Part shown: positions 45,607 through 54,100 of the stretch, piece by piece
Layout: every line of letters starts with the position of its first letter
How positions within the stretch are numbered: the first letter of the stretch is position 1
Assembly (NCBI GenBank): GCA_964551445.1
Contig: CAZKCG010000004.1
Span: forward strand, 146,291-210,290
From: DAOPXV01 sp964551445
Lineage (GTDB): Bacteria > Muiribacteriota > UBA9980
DNA length: 64,000 nucleotides
Direction of reading: 5' to 3'
The notes under the pieces: model-generated
The model's database searches: none
What the model was told of the DNA's origin: nothing
The model's input: the letters and a program-made list of their open reading frames with translations, nothing else
Made by a program: the position numbers and the translations under genes

Positions 45607-45742
45607 AAATAAAATTTTTCACGGCAGATACGCAGGGACGCGTTAGTGCCGCCAGAGCCAGGGACGGGCGAGAAGCGACGGGCGAAGAGCTGCAAGCTAA
45701 AAGCCTCGAACTTTATGGGCGGAACCGTGAAAAATTTTATTT
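45607..45742. repeat. 136-bp intergenic element with perfect 18-bp inverted ends
   Basis: 45607-45624 and 45725-45742 are perfect 18-bp inverted repeats (AAATAAAATTTTTCACGG). The interior is GC-rich with repeated GGGACG/GCGACGGGCG words. It has the same plan as the element at 2354-2483 (AT-rich arms with AAATTTT, ~130 bp, directly after a gene end). There is no coding capacity. It may be a MITE-like remnant or a long terminator hairpin. Confidence 0.65.
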
Positions 45743-45757
45743 TATATTTCCTTTAAT

Positions 45758-45786
45758 TTGACTTTTAAACCTTTCGGGTGTATAAT
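45758..45786 (+). promoter_or_regulatory. Strong sigma-70-type promoter of the selenoprotein candidate
   Basis: TTGACT (45758-45763), 17-nt spacer, TATAAT (45781-45786). The leader to the ATG is ~65 nt and ends in AAAGGAGG. The quality of this promoter argues that the downstream short gene is functional. Confidence 0.8.
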
Positions 45787-45858
45787 AAAAGATAGAATAT
45801 TAGAAAAACATATAACACTTAAATACATTTTATTGATTTATTTCAAAGGAGGCACGCA

Positions 45859-46020
45859 ATGACGATGAAAACCATACTTCCCCCGCTTCTCGGCGCGGCG
45901 CTCGGTTATGTCATGAGCCTCGTCTCTCAATCGACGGGCGGCGGCTGAGCCATGACATGCAATCCGTACATATCCGTCGCCATGGGCGCGATATTCGGAT
46001 TGATCATAGCCTTAGGCTAA
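45859..46020 (+). CDS. Small membrane selenoprotein candidate (DUF6132-like), in-frame TGA read as selenocysteine
   Basis: A 53-residue gene visible only if the TGA at 45946-45948 (residue 30) is read through. Before it: MTMKTILPPLLGAALGYVMS, a membrane helix, then SQSTGGG. After it: AMTCNPYISVAMGAIFGLIIALG, a second helix, then TAA. Both halves fit one known small family (DUF6132: G..LGY...hydrophobic, C..G.C-P-I-T-S-N-P-Y-I-S..YGA..G), and the TGA falls at the family's conserved Cys before the NPYIS motif. A Cys four residues later gives U-x3-C, a plausible redox or metal pair. AAAGGAGG and a consensus promoter lie upstream, and a terminator follows. TGA ends other genes here normally. Alternatives are a pseudogene or sequencing error. 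Confidence 0.72.
45946..45987 (+). promoter_or_regulatory. SECIS-like hairpin directly after the in-frame TGA
   Basis: Immediately 3' of TGA, 949-954 (GCCATG) can pair with 981-987 (CATGGGC, one bulged G); last three digits of 45,xxx positions. Inner pairs are ATG 957-959 with CAT 969-971, capped by a 9-nt loop CAATCCGTA containing G966-U967. The loop G is 17-18 nt from the TGA, as expected for bacterial SECIS elements (guanine/GU in a small apical loop a short distance after UGA). Folded by eye only. Confidence 0.45.
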
Positions 46021-46060
46021 GGCTCTAAACTTCGTTAAGATCAAAGATCGTTCAGAATAG

Positions 46061-46099
46061 AACGGCCGAGCTTTAAAATTTGAGGCGCGGCCGTTTTGT
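46061..46099 (+). terminator. Intrinsic terminator after the selenoprotein candidate
   Basis: AACGGCCG (46061-46068) pairs perfectly with CGGCCGTT (46088-46095), followed by TTGTTC. It lies about 40 nt past the TAA at 46020, closing a single-gene transcript. Confidence 0.75.
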
Positions 46100-46146
46100 T
46101 CATTGCTTTATTAAGAGGGATACCGCCTGTAAATAAATTGGTCCGG

Positions 46147-46176
46147 TTGACACTTTTGATATAACTATGATATAAT
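46147..46176 (+). promoter_or_regulatory. Promoter of the ABC exporter, leaderless
   Basis: TTGACA (46147-46152), 18-nt spacer, TGa-TATAAT with the hexamer at 46171-46176. Only 6 nt lie before GTG 46183, and there is no Shine-Dalgarno, so the transcript should start at the initiation codon. Confidence 0.75.
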
Positions 46177-46182
46177 TCACGC

Positions 46183-47937
46183 GTGTTTCTATCAAATTTA
46201 AAGACCGTAAGAAAATATATCTTCGATTACCGCTGGACCATATTATCCGGATCGGTAGCTTTGATCATCACCGATTGTTTCGGAATGTCCATTCCCTGGC
46301 TCATAAAGAACGCCATCGATTCGATACCGGCGCAGAAGTCTGATTCGACGCTTTATAACTACTCGGTGCTGATAATTTCGGCGGCCATACTTCAGGGCGC
46401 ATTCAGATACATCTGGCGCCTCGGCTTATTCGGCGTGTCCAGAAGGATAGAATATCATCTCAGGAACGAATATTTCACCCATCTTTTAAAATTACAGCAG
46501 TCCTTTTATTTTAAGAACAGGACGGGCGACATAATTTCACGCGGCACTAACGATCTCAACGCCGTGCGCGATCTCGTCGGACCCGGCGCCCTTATTTTCG
46601 TGGATACTATAACGCTTATTACCGTTAGCCTTTCACTCATGTTATACATAAACTGGAAACTCACGCTTTATTGCCTCATCCCCATGCCGCTTCTGACCAT
46701 CGTCATATATTACGTGGGCGATATGATAGAGCGCACCTACGAAAAGATGCAGCAGAAACTCGCCGATCTCACCGGCCGCGTTCAGGAAAACATTACGGGA
46801 ATAAGGACTATTCAGGCATTCCGCCAGGAAGATAACGAGATCCGCCGTTTTTCAAAAATGTCGCGCGATTACGTGAAATATAATATTTTCATGGCCAAGG
46901 TCAACGGCATAGAGGAACCCATAATATTCTTTATTTCGGGCACTTCGATGAATATCCTTTTATATTTCGGCGGCCTCGGCGTTATGAACGGAACTAATAC
47001 TCTGGGTGAGCTCGTCGCGCTTAGCGGATACCTTATGCTCTTAGCATGGCCTCTTTTCGGCCTCGGTTGGCTTGTGAATTTATATACGCGAGGCATAGCT
47101 TCAATGGCGCGTATCGATGAAGTTCTCAACACTCAGCCGGAAATTTTCGATAACGATCAATGCGACCGTTCGATCGAAAAGATAACCGGAGAGATCGAAT
47201 TCAAAGGCGTTAATTTCGTTTATCCCGGAAAAATAGTTCCGGCGCTCAAAAACATATCGTTTAAGATCCCGGAGGGAAAAACTCTGGCTATAACGGGGCC
47301 TCTAGGTTCCGGAAAAAGCACCATCTGTAATCTGATACCGCGTTTCATCGAATCCGGTTCCGGCGAAATAATCGTCGGCGGGCACGATATAAAAAAAACG
47401 CCGATGAAAATTTTAAGGGAGAGTATCGGCTATGTCCGGCAGGAACCGTTTCTCTTTTCAGACACCATTATAGAAAATCTCAGGTTCGGGGATAATTCGG
47501 CCGACATCGAAAAAATAAAAAAATACGCCGACATATCAAGAATATCGGGCGATATAGAAGACTTCCCTGAAAAATATGAAACTATGCTCGGCGAGCGCGG
47601 AGTAACCGTTTCCGGCGGACAGAAACAAAGGCTCGCCATATCGCGCGCGCTTTTAAAAAATCCTAAAATATTGATTTTTGATGATACGCTATCCGCCGTT
47701 GACACCCGGACCGAAGAAGCTATATTATCGGAACTTAATAAAATAATGAAAAACGTTACTTCAATTATTATTTCACACAGGATATCGAGCATTATGAACG
47801 CCGACGAGATAATAGTTTTAGACGGCGGCGAGATAATAGAGCGCGGATCGCACAAGGAACTGATACAGAACAACGGCTTATACGCGAGGACCTATCAGAA
47901 GCAGAGACTTAAATTTGAACTGGAAACGCTTGAATAG
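46183..47937 (+). CDS. ABC exporter half-transporter, subunit with degenerate Walker B
   Basis: Type IV ABC exporter half: six-helix membrane domain (~15-310, with the intracellular loop RTGDIISRGTNDLNAVRDL) and nucleotide-binding domain (~340-584). Walker A GPLGSGKST, signature VSGGQKQRLAISRALL, Walker B LIFDDTLSAVD at D500-D501, where the catalytic Glu is replaced by Asp. This substitution marks one partner of heterodimeric exporters (TM287/288, TmrAB type), whose mate is the next gene. Start GTG 46183 is set by the adjacent promoter. Substrate unknown: drugs, lipids or peptides. The stop codon is embedded in heptad repeat copy D. Confidence 0.92.
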   Translation: MFLSNLKTVRKYIFDYRWTILSGSVALIITDCFGMSIPWLIKNAIDSIPAQKSDSTLYNYSVLIISAAILQGAFRYIWRLGLFGVSRRIEYHLRNEYFTHLLKLQQSFYFKNRTGDIISRGTNDLNAVRDLVGPGALIFVDTITLITVSLSLMLYINWKLTLYCLIPMPLLTIVIYYVGDMIERTYEKMQQKLADLTGRVQENITGIRTIQAFRQEDNEIRRFSKMSRDYVKYNIFMAKVNGIEEPIIFFISGTSMNILLYFGGLGVMNGTNTLGELVALSGYLMLLAWPLFGLGWLVNLYTRGIASMARIDEVLNTQPEIFDNDQCDRSIEKITGEIEFKGVNFVYPGKIVPALKNISFKIPEGKTLAITGPLGSGKSTICNLIPRFIESGSGEIIVGGHDIKKTPMKILRESIGYVRQEPFLFSDTIIENLRFGDNSADIEKIKKYADISRISGDIEDFPEKYETMLGERGVTVSGGQKQRLAISRALLKNPKILIFDDTLSAVDTRTEEAILSELNKIMKNVTSIIISHRISSIMNADEIIVLDGGEIIERGSHKELIQNNGLYARTYQKQRLKFELETLE

Positions 47938-47940
47938 AGT

Positions 47941-47968
47941 GTATAGTTGATAGTGAAGAGTGAATAGT
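47941..47968. repeat. Heptad repeat, copy D
   Basis: Four tandem heptads: GTATAGT, TGATAGT, GAAGAGT, GAATAGT. A fifth, GAATAGA at 47932-47938, is two bases out of register and includes the TAG stop of the ABC subunit. A partial GGCCG follows; no full core hairpin. It lies between the two ABC genes. Confidence 0.7.
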
Positions 47969-48012
47969 TATGGATTTGGCCGTTTATATAAATTAAGAAG
48001 GGTTCAAACAGG

Positions 48013-49797
48013 ATGAGTTCGTTTCAAGACGACGTAATAACCGGGAAAGCGTACGACTCAAAGCTCGTTAAAAGGCTTTTTGATTTCATAAAGCCGTATA
48101 TGAGTTATTTTTTCCTGTCCATTTTTTATCTCGCCGTCGTCACTTTTTTAGACCTTCTTCCGCCGTATCTGACCAAGGTCGCCATAGACGATTATATCGC
48201 GAAGAACAGGGCCGGAGAGATATATAAGATAATACTGATGTATCAGGGCGTGCTCATAGCGCATTTCATATTCCAGTATCTGCATATTTATTCGATAAAC
48301 GCAATGGCCCAGAACGCCATGTACGATCTGCGCGTTAAAGTTTTCTCGCACATACAGTCGCTTTCGTTCACATACTTCGATAAAAATCCCGTAGGCCGAG
48401 TTATAACGCGCGTCATCGGCGACATTGAAACGCTCAACGATCTTTTAAGCGCCGGTTTCATAACCATAGTCGGCGATTTTTTCTCGTTAGCCGGCATTGC
48501 TGTCATGCTTCTGGTGCTCGATCTGAGGCTCGGGCTGATGACCATGTGCGTCATCCCCGTTTTAATAGGCATGACCGCGATATACCGTAAATTCGCCCGC
48601 GACGCCTATAGGAACGCGCGCGTAAATCAGTCTAAAATGAACGCGTATTTTCAGGAGAACGTCTCGGGAATGATAGAGGTACAGAATTTCGCCCGCGAAA
48701 GCCTTAATTCGGACAAGTTCGACAGGATCAACGCCGATAACCGCAACACCTACATCAGGGCGATAACTCAGAACGCGATATTTTTCCCGGCGGTCGAAAT
48801 AGTGAGCGCGCTTGCTATCGCGTCTATCGTTTATTACGGCGGCGGCGCCGTAATCTCAAATTCCATCGGGCTCGGCGTTCTGGTCGCGTTCACGCAATAT
48901 ATAAACCGCTTCTTCAAGCCTATCCGCGATATAGCCGAAAAATACAACGTTTTTCAGATGGCTATGGCGTCATGCGAAAAGATCTTCAGCCTTCTAGACA
49001 CTGAACCCGCGATCAAAAACCCTGAATACGCCCTTGAAATTAAGGATTTTAAAGGCAATATAAAATTCGACGACGTCCGGTTTGAATACAACAAGAATGA
49101 AGAGATACTCCACGGCGTTTCATTCGAGGTCAAAGCCGGCGAATCGGTGGCGATCGTGGGTCAGACGGGTTCGGGAAAAACGACCATAATAAATCTTCTG
49201 GCGCGTTTTTATGATATCAAATCAGGGACCATATGCCTGGACGGGGTGGATATAAGAACGGTCGATCTGAAGGCGCTTAGATCATACGTCGGCATAATGC
49301 AGCAGGATGTCTTTCTTTTCGCGGGAAGCATCGAGAAAAATATTAAAATGAATAATCCCAACATATCGGAAGAGATCATTAAAAACTCCGCCCGTTTCGT
49401 GAACGCTGAAAAATTCATAGAAAAACTTCCGATGAAATATAACCAGGAGGTCGGCGAACGCGGAATTTCGCTCTCCGTCGGGCAGCGTCAGCTTCTGGCT
49501 CTGGCCCGGGCTCTCGCTTTCGATCCGAAGATCATAATCATGGACGAGGCCACTTCGTCCGTCGATACCGAGACCGAATATTTAATTCGCGACGCGCTGA
49601 AAAAGCTTTTGAAGAACAGGACCTCGATAATAATAGCGCACAGGCTCTCGACGATAAAGAACGTCGATAAAATAATCGTGCTTCATAAAGGCGTCGTCCG
49701 CGAGGTCGGCTCGCACGAAGAACTTCTCAAGAAGCGCGGGATGTATTATAAGTTATACGAAATGCAGTACCGCGAACAGGAAGAAGCGGCCAGCTGA
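48013..49797 (+). CDS. ABC exporter half-transporter, canonical-Glu subunit
   Basis: Second half of the heterodimeric exporter: membrane domain (~20-330, with FDKNPVGRVITRVIGDIETLNDL) and nucleotide-binding domain (~355-594). Walker A GQTGSGKTT, signature LSVGQRQLLALARAL (Gly-2 replaced by Val, as in the signature of such partners), Walker B IIIMDEATSSVD with intact Glu512, H-loop IIAHRLSTI. Together the two subunits would form one working and one degenerate ATP site. It is 75 nt downstream of the first subunit; ribosome site GAAGGG/AAGAAGGG. Confidence 0.93.
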   Translation: MSSFQDDVITGKAYDSKLVKRLFDFIKPYMSYFFLSIFYLAVVTFLDLLPPYLTKVAIDDYIAKNRAGEIYKIILMYQGVLIAHFIFQYLHIYSINAMAQNAMYDLRVKVFSHIQSLSFTYFDKNPVGRVITRVIGDIETLNDLLSAGFITIVGDFFSLAGIAVMLLVLDLRLGLMTMCVIPVLIGMTAIYRKFARDAYRNARVNQSKMNAYFQENVSGMIEVQNFARESLNSDKFDRINADNRNTYIRAITQNAIFFPAVEIVSALAIASIVYYGGGAVISNSIGLGVLVAFTQYINRFFKPIRDIAEKYNVFQMAMASCEKIFSLLDTEPAIKNPEYALEIKDFKGNIKFDDVRFEYNKNEEILHGVSFEVKAGESVAIVGQTGSGKTTIINLLARFYDIKSGTICLDGVDIRTVDLKALRSYVGIMQQDVFLFAGSIEKNIKMNNPNISEEIIKNSARFVNAEKFIEKLPMKYNQEVGERGISLSVGQRQLLALARALAFDPKIIIMDEATSSVDTETEYLIRDALKKLLKNRTSIIIAHRLSTIKNVDKIIVLHKGVVREVGSHEELLKKRGMYYKLYEMQYREQEEAAS

Positions 49798-49906
49798 GCT
49801 TAATTGCGCCGGTTCACATTTTACAGCAAATTATCCGGAACACTCCTAATATGTTAATTCAGCTGAGCCGGCGGGCGGTTTTTTGGCGCGGTTCGCCGCA
49901 TTATTG

Positions 49907-50170
49907 CTATCTTCCGAATTTATAGTGTTTTCTTACCTTTTCAAAAACCGTCCACTCGCAGCTTAAGCCCTCGGGGAATATAACGAGATCTCCGGGGCCG
50001 AACTTCGCTTCTTCAGATCCCGCTTTTACAGATACTTTTCCTTCGAGTATGAGACAGGTTTCCTTTTCGTCATAAGACCACGGGAAAGTTTTAGGTTCGC
50101 ACTCCCATATGGGGAGTTTTTTCATGTCGATGATCTCCTGGGCCGTCGGTTTTCTAACCTCGATCTTCAT
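49907..50170 (-). CDS. Small cupin-domain protein
   Basis: Single cupin barrel of the DUF861/EutQ-like group: TAQEIIDMKKLPIWECEPKTFPWSYDEKETCLILEGKVSVKAG ... FGPGDLVIFPEGLSCEW. It has Glu and Cys near motif 1 rather than the common His-rich set, as in the sugar-binding and EutQ-like cupins. 87 residues. A gene of this sort is often an enzyme accessory or sensor; its function cannot be told here. Ribosome site AGGAAT precedes the ATG. It converges with the ABC exporter genes. Confidence 0.85.
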   Translation of the reverse strand: MKIEVRKPTAQEIIDMKKLPIWECEPKTFPWSYDEKETCLILEGKVSVKAGSEEAKFGPGDLVIFPEGLSCEWTVFEKVRKHYKFGR

Positions 50171-50374
50171 TTATATTCCTCCGCGTGATAAATTTTTCCG
50201 TTTATTATCGATATATAGTTAACCGCGCAAAAGATGCTTATCTGAAAGCGATGATAATTTTTTGTCCGCGATATATTTTAAACCAGACGGCGCCATTATG
50301 TCAACCGCAAAATATAACCGCTTCTTTTACTCAGGTGACGGCAGCGTACAGCCGGGCCGTTATCATATGAATGC

Positions 50375-50414
50375 CGAAAAAAACGAAACGGCAGACCTTT
50401 AAGCCTGCCGTTCG
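50375..50414 (-). terminator. Intrinsic terminator of the surface-protein operon
   Basis: AACGGCAG (50387-50394) and CTGCCGTT (50405-50412) form a perfect 8-bp stem with a 10-nt loop. The minus-strand transcript continues TTCGTTTTTTT. It lies just past the stop of the TPR lipoprotein at 50447. The rest of 50171-50446 shows no gene that I can support. Confidence 0.8.
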
Positions 50415-50446
50415 AATATATCCGTTCTGATATTTTATTATTGGTT

Positions 50447-51166
50447 TTAAGGGATCATTACCCAGTTGACTATCTGAGTTACCGATTCATAAGGCGGTTC
50501 CTTAGGCGGTATATTGAGCTCTCTCGCCTTTTTAGCGTGCGCCGTGGCCTTTTCGAAGTTTCCGACATAGTTGTAAAGAGCGGCCATCAGAGCGTGAGCT
50601 TTCGCGTTATTAACGCCGATATCGGAATGAGCCGGCTGATAAACATAATCGGGAGAATCAAGGCCCATTTTAGTCATGAGATCGATCGCTTTCTGCATGT
50701 TATCTTTCTGGGCCGTCGAAAGCCAGTAACCGGCCATTCCTATTTTAGCGTCATTGTCTAAATCTTTCGCTTTATCGAAATGATCTTTCGCGTCGACTAT
50801 TCCGGTGGATCTGGTCTTGGCGTAACCGAGCCCGACATGAGCGTCAATTTCCTGTTCGGCGGTATGCTGATAAGCGAGAACGTTGTTGAAATATTCTATC
50901 GCTGTCGTATAACGGCCGAGCTTGAAATCTTCCCAGCCTTTCTGAAGTTCCACATACGCCGGAGTATATTCGGCCTGATAGCCGGAAGTGCCTATGACGC
51001 CTCCGCCGCAGCCTGAGATAAGCAAGCTGTTTCCGGATAACAATAAAGCCAGCAGCATCAGAAATAAGAGGTCTATCTTCTTAAGTGTTTTTTTATTGCT
51101 GTAAAATGCGTTTGTCTTAGAGCGAGTTTTTGTTGATAAATTCATCTGCAACCTCAATTTTTTCAC
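50447..51166 (-). CDS. TPR lipoprotein paired with the giant Ig-like protein
   Basis: Exported lipoprotein (lipobox LLISGC then GGGV) with TPR-like helices (YVELQKGWEDFKLGRYTTAIEYFNNVLAY, AKAHALMAALYNYVGNFEKATAHAKKAREL). It begins 12 nt after the giant protein's stop, so the two are one operon. Paralogous to the lipoprotein at 123-755 near the other end of the window. Start GTG 51166 or ATG 51145 (GAGG upstream favours the second). It probably sits in the outer membrane and could help display or anchor the upstream protein; inference only. Confidence 0.8.
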   Translation of the reverse strand: MKKLRLQMNLSTKTRSKTNAFYSNKKTLKKIDLLFLMLLALLLSGNSLLISGCGGGVIGTSGYQAEYTPAYVELQKGWEDFKLGRYTTAIEYFNNVLAYQHTAEQEIDAHVGLGYAKTRSTGIVDAKDHFDKAKDLDNDAKIGMAGYWLSTAQKDNMQKAIDLMTKMGLDSPDYVYQPAHSDIGVNNAKAHALMAALYNYVGNFEKATAHAKKARELNIPPKEPPYESVTQIVNWVMIP

Positions 51167-51178
51167 CTTCCTTAAGGC

Positions 51179-54100
51179 CTATTTTAATACCGCTATTTTT
51201 CCGAACTTTTCTATTTTCTTATCGGCACAATTTACCTTTATCTTATAGAAGTAAATGCCGTTGGCAACTGTTTTTCCGTCATCGTTGGCAAGGCCGAGCC
51301 ATGTAGCCCTGAATTTACTGGTGCTTCCAAGTTCCGGCATTACCGAAAGTTCGGTCACTGGATTGGCGTTGACGTCATATATATAAACCGCAGCGTCAAT
51401 AGCGTTATTGAGAGTGCCGTCGACCGCGAAGGATATGGTTGCGTTACCGGATCTGACAGGGTTAGGATATGAGACCGCGTTCGTTATCTTAGGATCGAGG
51501 TTCGGAACGACCACGTTATTGACCTGGCGGCTGACGTTGCCGGCGCGGTCGGACATTTCAAATACCACGCTGTGAGCTCCCGCCGTCATGTTGTCGGACG
51601 GTACATATGTTATTTTCGATTCGCGTTCGTTGTACTCGCCTTTATAAGCTACGCCGTCGATTTTAACCATGGCCGTGTTCGGATCGATGCCTGAACCGAA
51701 TTCCGAGATAAATGCGCAAAGTTCAGGGCGGGCAGTCGTGATCTTCGTCGTCTTATCGGGATATGACCTGGTTACGACGGGCGCTTTAGTGTCTTCGAAT
51801 ACGCCGTATATGCCTGTAGCCTTTATCGGGGTCGTGAATTTTTTGTCGGCATATGTTCCGCCTACGAAATCCCACAATATACCGTCGGCCGAATAGTATA
51901 ACCCGGTATTTTTAGACATCTTTTCGGCTTCGTAGTCTATCGCGATGGATCCTTCGACCTTGAGATTTCTGACTGGTGAAACATCGTATAATAATGACTT
52001 CTGCGTAAGTTCGGCGGCCGTCTTATCTTTTTCGCTGTCAGGCGCTATCTTCACGTCGACCGCGCCGGATGAGCCTTCCGACCTTGAAACCATCATAACT
52101 TTATTTCCGAGAGCTTTTATTTTTATATCGGCCTTAACGTCTTTCGATACGCTTTCGAGCGCGGCCATTCTCGCGGGAGCGGCTTTAGGTGAAAGGTTAG
52201 ACGCCGCAGCCGTTCTTCCAAGGATGTTGTTTCCTATGTATTCGAGTTTATAAGGGAATACGTACATTTTTCCGTCAGCCATGGCGCGCTGGGGAATATT
52301 GACCGATACGCCCATGTCTTTTGATTCTATGAAGTTATTTTTAGAGCTTTTATATTCGACCATGAGGAATTTCGATTCCTTCAAAATGTCGGGTGTCGGC
52401 CAGTAGCCTATGTTGTTTCTGGTGTCGATGCCCGAAACTCTGATGTTGTTTTCGCCGATGGTGCCGGTGGTCGATGTAGCGTAAAGGTTCTTCGCCATTA
52501 TGTTGACCGGTAGCTGGTTGTTATTTCCATTCGATACGATTATAAAGCATGAAGGCGGTATCAAAAGCGTTTCTGACGCCTGCATGTTTATAAGTACGTT
52601 CTTTTCGTCTATGGGGTTTAAGAATGTGCGAACGCCGAAGCCGGGAGCCGTGTCTATCTCGAAGTATTTGTAATAAGTTACCGCTCCGCCTTCCATGGTG
52701 TTCCAGGAAGCGTCTAAGAAGCCCGTAACTATTATGTCGGCTAATCCGTCAAATTCCTCGCCACGGCCGTAAGGTATGTAACCCATGCCGCTCGCGGTTT
52801 TTCCGACGACAGTAAGGTCCGTGATCTCGATGGCTGAAGTGCCTTCGGCAGATTTAGGATCGAACTTGATCGAAGGTTTTATAACGTAATCGGTCAGGGG
52901 AAGCATATCTATAGGAGTATTGAACGTTACCTCGAATTTTATCTTGCCTGAAGTTATGTAACCGTTAGCGTTAGGCGACGGATCCGTCAGGGTGATGTTA
53001 TTTATCTTAGGTATTTTCCTGTTGAGATAAATTCTGGCTTCTTCCGAAGGATTTGAGAAATTACTTGCCCTGTCGACGACGTAAGCTACGATCCTGTAAT
53101 CGCCGTCATCGTTAGGAAGCGTTATATCAACTTCATTAGTGTCGTAGCCGTGTACCTCGCTCATTTTTCCAAGTTCGGTATATTTAAGGGTCTGTCCGTC
53201 GGTGTTTTTGACGTAACCGACCGATATCGAATATCCTACCGTGCTTGGCGCGCCTTCATATAAAAGCACTCTAACTCTTACGCTTCTGGTTTTAACATGA
53301 GTGGTCGAAGCTAAAGGAGTGGTGTTGACATGCTGAGGATTAAGGTTCTGATAATCTATTACGCCTACTATTTTAGGTGTTTGAGGCGCGAGATTATCGA
53401 CCGTGAACTGTCTGCGTTCGGAAGTGCCGTATGCCTGGCCGCTGACCGCGGATACCTGCCAGTAATATTTCATGCCGTGCTTCAAGAGTTCGTTCTGAAG
53501 CGTCTCGTGAGTGAACGAGGTGGCCGCTACGTCGTATGAATATATACGGTTGGTCGATCCGTCATCTATGAATGAAAGGTTATCGGATATCTGGATACGG
53601 TACATCGATGCGCCCGTGAGAGGTTTCCAGGTAAATGCGAAGGTGGATTTGGTCACGTTCACGAAAGTGTCGTTAGCCGGGGTTGAAAGCAGGACCACGT
53701 CGGTCGTGCTCGCGGCAGTTAATGTCCATGAAAACGCTGCAGTGGCCGATGAACCTATAGCTTTTCCAATTCCGTTTCCGGCCTTATCGACCGTACCGTT
53801 TTTATTAACGCTTCCATCAGGATTTGCAGGCGAGTTCGGCGGGTTGACGCTGAAAGTATAACTTTTACCCTGTTTATAAGGGGTTGAAGAACGGAATATC
53901 AGCTCTCCGACAGTTTTATCATAGACAAGGTTGGCGGGGTTCGTATCCGTGGTATATAAAGTTGATGCGCCTGTTTCATTATCGGTAACGTTGAGGTAAA
54001 CTCTGTCGATACCGGCGAAATTATCCGTGAGCGAACACTTTACCTGTCCGTTGACCAGGTCGTAAATAGTAGTTTGAGGATTCTGGTTCGACGCTTTCGG

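Noticed and set aside
45859..45948. Reading the short gene as a 29-residue protein that ends at the TGA.
   Set aside because: The frame continues after TGA with the rest of a recognisable family motif and a second membrane helix, and ends at TAA just before a terminator.
47941..47968. CRISPR array or microsatellite.
   Set aside because: The units are 7 bp, contiguous and degenerate, without spacers or cas genes; they belong to the dispersed heptad family.
43287..49797. Global reassignment of TGA (to Gly or Trp) as the explanation for the in-frame TGA.
   Set aside because: TGA ends several full-length genes here (44382-44384, 49795-49797, 16292-16294), and Trp is coded by TGG.
50185..50370. 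61-codon open frame in the gap between the cupin and the TPR lipoprotein.
   Set aside because: No ribosome site, no hydrophobic or domain pattern, and it runs towards the terminator of the opposite operon.
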